Positions 1-5,601 of a DNA stretch of 5,601 nt are shown in pieces. How positions within the stretch are numbered: position 1 is the first letter of the stretch; every line of letters starts with the position of its first letter. The position numbers and the translations under genes were made by a program. This stretch comes from an uncultured Coleofasciculus sp. (lineage in GTDB: Bacteria; Cyanobacteriota; Cyanobacteriia; Cyanobacteriales; Coleofasciculaceae): assembly GCA_902805485.1 (NCBI GenBank), contig CADCTM010000022.1, positions 1 to 5,601 on the forward strand, written 5' to 3'. Below the pieces are notes generated by a model. The model ran no database searches, was not told the origin of the DNA, and was given only the letters and a program-made list of their open reading frames with translations.

Positions 1-3000
1 CTCCAGTTTCGTCGTCACCATCCCGTCAAAATTATTTTGGTGTGCCGGTTGTCAGTTCGGTGGTAGCCCCGCCGATTATCGAGCCAGCCTCAAGGCAGGA
101 CGATGGGTCAAAGCTCGCGGCAAAGATTTTGTTGAGACAGTTCGGGAGTTAGCCGCCGATGCAAATGTACCATTCCCAACACGACAATCCTCCCCCGAAG
201 AGATAGCTAAAGCACAGAAATGGGAACGACGACGCGCAGTTCTAGCTGAAACTCAAAACTATTGTCAGGAAATACTGTGGAGCGAGCGAGTTGAGGCACT
301 GGAAGCCCGTCGCTATCTGGTAACGGAAAGAGGCTTTACAGAGGAAGAAATTAAACTACTGTCCATCGGCTACTACCCGAACGCTGCTGAACTTAAGCGC
401 CATCTAGTTTCTAAGGGCTTCTCCAATGAAGACTGGAAAGGCACTGGCTGCGTGTGGAAGGACATGGAGCAATATATTACCTTCTTATGGAATGATGCAT
501 CGGGACGCCCCCTCACCATCTACGGGCGCTATTTCAAGAAGTTCCCACCAGACGGCAAGCCTAAAACTCTAGCCACTCCGGGTGCGAAAACTAAACAATC
601 ACCACTGTACTTCGACCGAGCGCTTAAAGCTGGGCACAAGGAAATTATTTTAGTTGAGGGTGTTATGGACGCAGCTCTATTACAGGCGCAGGGTGATACC
701 CGCGTTTGCGCTTATGTTGCCGCTAGTTGTTCGGGCGACCAAATCGAAACTCTTAAGCGACGGGGAATCACCAAGATTACGCTGTGTGGTGACCCAGACC
801 ACGGAGGCGAGAAAGGAACTAACTCCAATCTGCTGCGACTCACTGAAGCGGGAATTAGTGTTTATATTGCCCCAAAATTACCAGATGGATTAGACCCGGA
901 TGAATTTCTACTCGCGCATGGAATAGAGAGCTGGAAGGCTCACATTAACTCTGCTGTTCATGGATTCCGGTGGAAAGCACAACAATTGATTGATTCGGGG
1001 GATGTCACCTCAGATATTGGGAAGGCTGAAGTTTTACAGAGTGCGATCGCATTTTGTAAGGCAGTCAAAAATCATTCCGATCTGTATGTGTTTTTCTGGC
1101 CCATCATCCGCAACAATTTAGGGATGGAACCAGAAGAATTTCGAGCGCAACTAGAGAAACTTTGGGAATCATCTCCGGCAGAAGTCGCCGAGTTGGGCGG
1201 CGGCGATGGCAGTGGTGGTGGTGACGACGGAGATGGAGGCGATCGCACTGGGAAGGTTGTCAAGCATCCGTCCTTTAACCCAATTTCACCAACCGAGTTA
1301 GAGGCTCGATTAAATGCACTTGTTCAGGAGGGCTTGACGGGTTCCAAGCTGACAAACAAACTGAATCAACTTGCACTTGAGACAGGTCGTCACATCATTG
1401 AACTCCGGAAACAGTACTTAGAGCTTCTTGCAGAAGTCGAGCAAGCCGAACTTCGAGAAGATACCGCCCATCAGGTTGAAGTACTCTTGGAAGCCTCCAC
1501 AGCATCACTTGACCTTCACCAAATCTTACCTGGAAACTTAGCAACCCCACTGCTAAAACTTGCAGGTTGGCTTAACCTCAAGCCGGAGGCTTACCTAACA
1601 ACACTTCTCACTACTGCTAGTATCCTTCACAAAGCAGGCACAGTTGTCGTACTCAACAAAGAATGGGATTTTGAGGTTAGTCCGAATCTGTTCGCCTCGA
1701 TTATTGCCCCCAGTTCTCAGAAGAAGTCCCCTATTCTTAAGGCAATCTCCAAAAAGCCGTTGGCAATTCTTCAGAGAGAGGCTCACGAAGAACACAAGAG
1801 CCAAATGAGAGCTTACGAGGAAAAACTGAGAGAGTGGGAGGCAACAAAGCCAGAAGAGCGCGGGGAGCCGCCAGTTAAGCCCGAACGCAAAATCTACTTC
1901 TTCACCAAGACAACTGGTGAAGGATTGACCTATCAAGCTGCCCGCTGCCCAGATCAAGGGATGCTCTGTTTGTCCGATGAGCTAGCCGGAATGCTAGGCG
2001 CTCAGAATCAATATCGCGGAGGAAAAGGCAGTGACAAACAAGATTGGCTCACATACTACGACGGTATGGGCGACACAACACTAAGAGCGGAGGGGGTCAA
2101 GGCTGAATCTGATTTCGTCTTGCTCGGTATCATCGGCGGTATCCAGCCTAAGGTCATGCAGAAGCTGCTAGATGACTGCTCTGATTCTGATGGTAGCTGG
2201 GCACGTTTTCTATTTGTTAACCAGCCTAACGCTGCATCAGAAATGACTGTAGACAAGGGAAGCTATGACTTGACCGATTTACTGGCTGACTTGTATCGGC
2301 GGATTGATGCCCTACCTGCAACCACCTACCGCTTATCTCCGGACGCTTTTCGCTTGTTCTGCAAGGCATACAATAGATTAGAGAAAAAACGGGTTAGCGA
2401 TCGCCTGGAAGGAATGCAAGCCGTTTGGGGTAAATCTGAGGGTCGCATAGGCAAGCTTGCTGTAAATCTGCACGTCATTCACGCTCTGATGAAAGGACAA
2501 ACCCCATCGGAGGAAATCCCTGTTGAAATCATCAAAACAGCAATCACCCTTACCAAATACTACGCGCAACAGGTACAAAGCCTCTATACTCAGTTTTCCG
2601 ACCCCGATGCCCTCGCTCCACACCTAGCAAACGTGATTCAATTAGCACAGCGCAAAGAAGACTGGATTAAGGCATCCGATGTTTATTTGTCAATCACCAA
2701 GAAACACCGTCCCAGTGGCTCAACCGTGCGTGAGTGGTTTAGCGAGTTAGTCCTGATGAGGAAGGGTGAAGTCAAAGGCGAAGGGAGGTCTCTCCAGTTT
2801 CGTCTCTTTAGTGACAAACACCCACCTACACCACCAGATGTTGACCCATCATCTGAGAAATTAGACGATTTTAGACAGGAATTAGACAAATCGTCTAATG
2901 CTGAATCGACCATATATCAGGGCACACAGGAGTTATTAGACAAATTAGACGATTTAGACATTTTTCCAAAAAAACTCATGGATGTTGAAGCACTAGAAGG

Positions 3001-3529
3001 AAAAGTGGATTTAACCACAGAAGTGGAAAAAACATCTCTTCTAGATGAGTCGTCTAATTTGTCTAATTTCGTCCAGGACGTACAGCCTGAAACAGAGACA
3101 GCGTTAGACGAATTGTCTAATCAGTCGTCTAATTTAGACGTTTTAGACACAGAAGAAGCGATCGCACCGATGTCTTTAGAACAAACAGCACCCACATTGG
3201 CTGATGAATCAGAGGAAGCGAACTATACGTCGGCAGATAACGGCGGTGCAGCGGCGGTGGAGATGCCAGCAGTAGCGATCGCTTACCTCGACCACGTTAC
3301 TGACAGCAGTAACGTGGTCGAGGTAGTGGATGCTACCCCAAACCCTTCCCCGCTGTCGCCTTTCCGGAAAGGAGATCGCGTGGTAACTCCCAAAGGAGAG
3401 GGGGAAGTGCTTTATTTCAATGAAGCCTGGGGCGAATACAATATTGCTTTTGATACGTTTACTGATTATTTCAAGTCTTGTGAAATAAAGCGGTGTCCAC
3501 TGCCGAACTCCGGAAAGCGTGAGGGGTAG
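1..3529 (+). CDS. DnaG-like primase (CHC2/Toprim) fused to a DUF3987 domain, 5' partial
   Basis: Probable replication primase with a fused P-loop-like domain. The frame is open from base 2, so the gene starts upstream; the GTG at 452 is internal. Counting bases 2-4 as residue 1, 1175 residues are visible. Residues 12-21 (FWCAGCQFGG) are the second half of a CHC2 zinc-binding motif, with C14 and C17. Residues 42-58 and 104-140 (RRYLVTERGF, then GYYP) match the DnaG N-terminal core. The Toprim core has EGVMD (E219, D223), DPD (D264, D266) and DPDE (298-301). A Gly/Asp-rich linker follows at 399-417. The DUF3987-like region has a degenerate P-loop (569-577, APSSQKKSP), a charged helical insert (594-619) and a Walker-B-like SDE (658-660). 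Residues 885-936 look winged-helix-like. A low-complexity linker (about 940-1119) and an SH3/KOW-like tail (1120-1165) complete it. Primase assignment is firm; DUF3987 is a recognised but poorly characterised family, and the helicase role is inferred. Confidence 0.9.
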   Translation, partial: SSFVVTIPSKLFWCAGCQFGGSPADYRASLKAGRWVKARGKDFVETVRELAADANVPFPTRQSSPEEIAKAQKWERRRAVLAETQNYCQEILWSERVEALEARRYLVTERGFTEEEIKLLSIGYYPNAAELKRHLVSKGFSNEDWKGTGCVWKDMEQYITFLWNDASGRPLTIYGRYFKKFPPDGKPKTLATPGAKTKQSPLYFDRALKAGHKEIILVEGVMDAALLQAQGDTRVCAYVAASCSGDQIETLKRRGITKITLCGDPDHGGEKGTNSNLLRLTEAGISVYIAPKLPDGLDPDEFLLAHGIESWKAHINSAVHGFRWKAQQLIDSGDVTSDIGKAEVLQSAIAFCKAVKNHSDLYVFFWPIIRNNLGMEPEEFRAQLEKLWESSPAEVAELGGGDGSGGGDDGDGGDRTGKVVKHPSFNPISPTELEARLNALVQEGLTGSKLTNKLNQLALETGRHIIELRKQYLELLAEVEQAELREDTAHQVEVLLEASTASLDLHQILPGNLATPLLKLAGWLNLKPEAYLTTLLTTASILHKAGTVVVLNKEWDFEVSPNLFASIIAPSSQKKSPILKAISKKPLAILQREAHEEHKSQMRAYEEKLREWEATKPEERGEPPVKPERKIYFFTKTTGEGLTYQAARCPDQGMLCLSDELAGMLGAQNQYRGGKGSDKQDWLTYYDGMGDTTLRAEGVKAESDFVLLGIIGGIQPKVMQKLLDDCSDSDGSWARFLFVNQPNAASEMTVDKGSYDLTDLLADLYRRIDALPATTYRLSPDAFRLFCKAYNRLEKKRVSDRLEGMQAVWGKSEGRIGKLAVNLHVIHALMKGQTPSEEIPVEIIKTAITLTKYYAQQVQSLYTQFSDPDALAPHLANVIQLAQRKEDWIKASDVYLSITKKHRPSGSTVREWFSELVLMRKGEVKGEGRSLQFRLFSDKHPPTPPDVDPSSEKLDDFRQELDKSSNAESTIYQGTQELLDKLDDLDIFPKKLMDVEALEGKVDLTTEVEKTSLLDESSNLSNFVQDVQPETETALDELSNQSSNLDVLDTEEAIAPMSLEQTAPTLADESEEANYTSADNGGAAAVEMPAVAIAYLDHVTDSSNVVEVVDATPNPSPLSPFRKGDRVVTPKGEGEVLYFNEAWGEYNIAFDTFTDYFKSCEIKRCPLPNSGKREG
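2861..3148. repeat. Intragenic array of 14 TTAGAC hexamers in both orientations
   Basis: Forward TTAGAC begins at 2861, 2871, 2882, 2936, 2945, 2954, 3104, 3134 and 3143. The inverse, GTCTAA, begins at 2893, 3052, 3061, 3115 and 3127. The only other copy I noticed in the window is at 890. Several neighbours are 9 bp apart (2936/2945/2954, 3052/3061, 3134/3143), and the base after the hexamer is usually G or A followed by A. Forward copies encode Leu-Asp and inverted copies Ser/Leu-Ser-Asn, giving a low-complexity linker between the winged-helix-like region and the C-terminal SH3-like domain of the primase. Thirteen of 14 copies keep the same reading phase for their orientation; the one at 2871 does not. 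Function is unknown: protein-binding iterons or operators, or simple linker expansion, are the main options. Confidence 0.85.
3284..3325. repeat. Perfect 19-bp inverted repeat with a 4-base loop
   Basis: The arm at 3284-3302 is exactly complementary to the arm at 3307-3325, separated by ACAG. A second, shorter pair (GTAGC at 3272-3276 and GCTAC at 3332-3336) lies outside it. The unit is 42 bp, a whole number of codons, and is read through in frame as 14 residues (from YLDHVT to SNVVEV) in the low-complexity linker of the primase. A HIP1 octamer (3275-3282) abuts its left edge. It would form a strong hairpin in mRNA or a cruciform in DNA. No T tract follows, so it is not a classical terminator. 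Confidence 0.9.
3521..3526 (+). promoter_or_regulatory. Ribosome binding site of the helicase gene
   Basis: GAGGGG lies 6 bases before the ATG at 3533 and inside the last codons of the primase gene, whose TAG is at 3527-3529. It supports this ATG as the start. Because the site sits within the upstream gene, ribosomes finishing the primase probably re-initiate here. Confidence 0.6.
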
Positions 3530-3532
3530 ATC

Positions 3533-5305
3533 ATGAAAATTCACCAACAGCCGTTAAATCTGCTGATCGCTCCTCCGCCGACCAACTTTCAATTAAGGCG
3601 CTACCAAAGGCAGGTCATCTCTGATCTATACAAATTCTTCCGATTAGGCTTCACAAGTGGATTGGTTTACGGACCGACGGGATGTGGTAAGACTGCTATT
3701 GCCTGCCAAATCATTGCTGATTCAGTCAAGCGAGGGCGTAGGGTGCTGTTCGTGTGCCACCGAACAAAACTCATCAGTCAGACCCAGGATTCTCTCAGAC
3801 GCTTCTTTGGCATCGAATCAGGTGTTATTTGGGCAGATTACCCTAGCGACCCGGACGCCCCGGTGCAAATCGCCATGCTCCAAACATTGCAGAATCGGAA
3901 GCTGCCACCGAAAACAGGGTTGGTAATTTTCGACGAGTGCCACTCAAGCATTTATTACAATGCAGCATGGCGCATCATGGACCATTATAGTGGTGGCATC
4001 TTTGCCCTCAGTCCCTGTTATTTTGTGGGCTTGACCGCAACACCTTGGCGGGCAAAACAGAAAGAGGGCTTTTGCCAATTCTTTCAGTTTCTCGTGAAAG
4101 CCCCCTATCCTATTGACTTAGTGAAAATGGGGCATCTCACCCGCCCTCGCTGCTTCGGGTACGGTGGCCTGATCAATTTTGATCAGCTTGATGTGAATAG
4201 CAGCGGGGAATATTCAGATGCCAGCATGGCTAAAGTCTGTAATGAAGAGTTCAATGCAAAAGTAGTCGCGCATACCCTCAGTATCTGCAAGGATAAGAAG
4301 CTCATCGCCTTCTGCGCTAACATCAACCAAGCTTACGACCTAGCTGCCCAGTTCAACGCGGCTGGTGTCCGCAGTGAGGTAGTGGTAGGGGACACGCCAG
4401 AACCACAAAGGGAAGCCATCTATAGGAGATTGCGGCGCGGCGAAACCCAACTAATTAGCAGCGTGGGCGTTCTGTGCGAGGGTTTCGATGAACCTAGCAT
4501 TGATGGCGCTATTATCGCCCGACCTGTGCGCTCGCGTGCTCTTTTAATTCAGATGTGCGGACGTGCCCTACGGTTGTTTGAGGGGAAGAAGGAAGCTTAC
4601 TTACTAGACTTTGGCGAGTGCTTCTCACGCCCCACGCCGGGACACCCGATGAAGCGGCATAAAATTAGCCTCTGCCCAAAAGAATTTAATCCCGTTGCTG
4701 AAACTAAAGAGTGTCCCGGCTGTCACGAAATCATCCCAATATTCGCCAAGATTTGCCCGATCTGTGGGTACGAATTCGAGGAAGACGGGGACGGTGGGGA
4801 TGACGAGGAAGGGGATGTGCCCAACTTTGGGGAAATCCTCAGTGATGAGGAGAAAGCACAGGCTCGTTACTTGCGAAGCCAGTTGAAGGCGTGTTTCACC
4901 AAGGGCACCAATCCATTCCGAGTAAGGGGCTGGTTTTACGAGCGCTATGGATTTTTCCCACCAGTACACTGGTATCGGCACGCCATTTTCAAAAATAAAG
5001 ATCCGGAACTAAGCCGGGAAAAGTACAAGCGATTCCTGTTCCAAAACATTCCCAATGTCCCCCGTTCCGTCGTGCGCGACTGGCTTAACCGAGAGTTCGG
5101 GGGGTACTGCGATTCAAACCCCCTCGACTGGTGGGTGATCCTTGGGCTACTACCGGGTGCTAGCTGGGAGGAAATCAAAGCTGCCTATATTTTGATGTTG
5201 AATCGCTATCAGGAGACGTTGGAAACAGACAGCATCGAGTATCGCGGCAAGATGAAGCTTTTGAATTTTGCTCTTGATGAGGCGAAGCAATATGTGAAGC
5301 GGTAG
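3533..5305 (+). CDS. SF2 DEAD/DEAH-type helicase with zinc ribbon and C-terminal J-like domain
   Basis: ATP-dependent superfamily 2 helicase or translocase, 590 residues, predicted cytoplasmic. Motifs in order: LRRYQRQVI (21-29, upstream aromatic/Q-like), GPTGCGKT (47-54, Walker A), CHRTKLISQ (75-83, Ia), DECH (134-137, Walker B), LTATPWR (167-173, III), CEGFDEPSID (315-324, V) and QMCGRALR (340-347, VI with its arginines). The ATPase motifs therefore look intact. A zinc ribbon follows (C394, C397, C408, C411), then an acidic linker (416-428). Residues 444-487 form an aromatic-rich segment of unknown role. Residues 531-589 resemble a J domain (WWVILGLLPGASWEEIKAAY), but RYQET stands where HPD would be, so Hsp70 stimulation is unlikely. 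The ATG lies 3 bases after the upstream stop, with a purine-rich ribosome site before it, so the two genes are probably co-translated. The layout resembles helicases of plasmids and phages; a nuclease-associated or defence role is possible, but no nuclease domain is visible. Confidence 0.92.
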   Translation: MKIHQQPLNLLIAPPPTNFQLRRYQRQVISDLYKFFRLGFTSGLVYGPTGCGKTAIACQIIADSVKRGRRVLFVCHRTKLISQTQDSLRRFFGIESGVIWADYPSDPDAPVQIAMLQTLQNRKLPPKTGLVIFDECHSSIYYNAAWRIMDHYSGGIFALSPCYFVGLTATPWRAKQKEGFCQFFQFLVKAPYPIDLVKMGHLTRPRCFGYGGLINFDQLDVNSSGEYSDASMAKVCNEEFNAKVVAHTLSICKDKKLIAFCANINQAYDLAAQFNAAGVRSEVVVGDTPEPQREAIYRRLRRGETQLISSVGVLCEGFDEPSIDGAIIARPVRSRALLIQMCGRALRLFEGKKEAYLLDFGECFSRPTPGHPMKRHKISLCPKEFNPVAETKECPGCHEIIPIFAKICPICGYEFEEDGDGGDDEEGDVPNFGEILSDEEKAQARYLRSQLKACFTKGTNPFRVRGWFYERYGFFPPVHWYRHAIFKNKDPELSREKYKRFLFQNIPNVPRSVVRDWLNREFGGYCDSNPLDWWVILGLLPGASWEEIKAAYILMLNRYQETLETDSIEYRGKMKLLNFALDEAKQYVKR

Positions 5306-5310
5306 TTTTT

Positions 5311-5329
5311 GGGGGGTGTGATCGCCCCC
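5311..5329 (+). terminator. Weak candidate terminator hairpin after the helicase gene
   Basis: A run of G (5311-5316) can pair with CCCCC (5325-5329) around a 9-base loop, starting 6 bases after the helicase stop. The position suits a terminator and the stem would be stable, but no U tract follows it (TAGGACAATCC). A run of T lies on the wrong side (5306-5310). It may slow polymerase or protect the 3' end rather than terminate efficiently. Confidence 0.25.
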
Positions 5330-5347
5330 TAGGACAATCCGATGTCA

Positions 5348-5392
5348 CGCACAAAATGACTTGACAATTTTTCGTTGTCAGTCAAGGGTGCG
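5348..5392. repeat. Nested inverted repeat in the downstream intergenic region
   Basis: An outer pair, CGCAC (5348-5352) and GTGCG (5388-5392), encloses an inner pair, TGACAA (5362-5367) and TTGTCA (5375-5380), around TTTTTCG. A further overlapping pair, TTGAC (5361-5365) and GTCAA (5381-5385), can form instead. TTGACA at 5361 would make a perfect -35 box, but no -10 hexamer stands at the usual distance. The structure could be an operator, a recombination site or a small RNA fold; nothing decides among these. Confidence 0.4.
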
Positions 5393-5601
5393 AAATAAAA
5401 AGCTGTGAATTTTTTATGTCGGTTTGCGTCGATACCCGGTGTAAAAAATTAGCATTATAGTGCGATATGTTTCGCTTTTAAAAAATCCTGAAACGCTAGA
5501 TTTACCCCAAAGAGCGAGTTTGTGGAGGTTTTGGCGATCGCTTTCAGTGGGTGTGGCGAAATTTGCTGAGCTTGGTGGAACAGGTTAAAGGTGCCAACTA
5601 C

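Larger units (their letters stand above)
1043..5541. repeat. HIP1 palindromes (GCGATCGC), six dispersed copies
   Basis: Exact octamers are at 1043-1050, 1239-1246, 2397-2404, 3158-3165, 3275-3282 and 5534-5541. Five are within the primase gene, two of them in its low-complexity linker; none is in the helicase gene; one is in the downstream region. HIP1 over-representation is a known signature of many cyanobacterial genomes, and a density of about one per 0.9 kb is far above chance for an 8-mer. This is the main basis for the taxonomic call. Confidence 0.9.
5306..5601. other. Region downstream of the operon with no convincing gene
   Basis: This 296-base stretch is more A/T-rich in its middle (about 5393-5490) than the genes before it. 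Besides the hairpin and nested repeat listed separately, it has one HIP1 octamer (5534-5541) and GGAGG at 5524-5528 with no well-spaced start codon after it. On the minus strand, a frame is open from the right edge to a stop at 5455-5457 (48 codons). On the plus strand, a frame is open from 5500 to the edge (34 codons, including a GTG at 5551). I recognise neither translation, and both lengths are possible by chance. A perfect minus-strand TATAAT (complement of 5454-5459) has only a weak -35 match, TTTAAA, upstream of it. Confidence 0.5.

Noticed and set aside
452..454. GTG as the start codon of the primase gene
   Set aside because: The same frame is open back to base 2 and encodes a zinc-binding half motif and DnaG core sequence, so this codon is internal.
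1595..1957. Minus-strand open frame of 120 codons
   Set aside because: It lies wholly inside the DUF3987 coding region on the opposite strand, with no recognisable domain; a shadow of the real gene.
2792..2804. 13-base exact match to the first 13 bases of the window (CTCCAGTTTCGTC)
   Set aside because: The two copies are read in different frames and a single 13-base match is not surprising in 5.6 kb, so it is probably chance.
2861..3148. CRISPR array as an explanation of the TTAGAC repeats
   Set aside because: The repeat unit is only about 6-9 bp, occurs in both orientations with irregular spacing and lies inside an open coding frame, unlike CRISPR repeats and spacers.
3359..3372. 14-bp perfect palindrome CCTTTCCGGAAAGG
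   Set aside because: It falls at the start of the SH3-like tail (SPFRKGD) and is short enough to be coincidental; no other copy was seen.
3209..3547. Minus-strand open frame of 112 codons spanning the gene junction
   Set aside because: Antisense to the primase tail and helicase start, with no family resemblance.
4169..4186. 18-bp dyad (CTGATCAA, two T, TTGATCAG) inside the helicase gene
   Set aside because: Isolated, lies in well-conserved coding sequence and has no second copy; arms of 8 bp can arise by chance in a window this size.

Overview
The window looks cyanobacterial and is probably part of a plasmid or integrated element. It contains six copies of the octamer GCGATCGC (HIP1, the highly iterated palindrome of many cyanobacterial genomes) in 5.6 kb. 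Both genes resemble replication proteins of accessory replicons rather than housekeeping ones. Genus and replicon type cannot be fixed from the sequence alone.

Layout: bases 1-3529 hold one very long plus-strand gene whose beginning lies upstream of the window. It encodes a DnaG-like primase (second half of a CHC2 zinc-binding domain, then a Toprim catalytic core) fused to a DUF3987-type P-loop-like domain. After that come a winged-helix-like segment, a low-complexity linker and a small SH3/KOW-like C-terminal domain. Three bases later, at 3533-5305, comes a superfamily 2 helicase with all main motifs, a four-cysteine zinc ribbon, an acidic linker and a C-terminal J-like domain that lacks the HPD tripeptide. 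The 3-bp gap and the Shine-Dalgarno-like sequence inside the end of the first gene indicate one operon with translational coupling. The last 296 bases (5306-5601) have no convincing gene. They hold a weak G/C hairpin, a nested inverted repeat, and weakly supported open frames running off the right edge.

How the parts may work together (inference): the first protein would supply primer synthesis and perhaps an NTPase or unwinding function, and the second an additional helicase or translocase. Together they would form a two-gene DNA-replication or processing module.

The most unusual signal lies inside the first gene. Within 288 bp (2861-3148) the hexamer TTAGAC occurs 14 times, nine forward and five inverted, often at 9-bp steps and in places as palindromes. 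About 136 bp further on is a perfect 19-bp inverted repeat with a 4-base loop (3284-3325). Both sit in the part of the protein least likely to be structured, which suggests that DNA-level elements (iterons, operators, a partition site or an origin) are embedded in the coding sequence.
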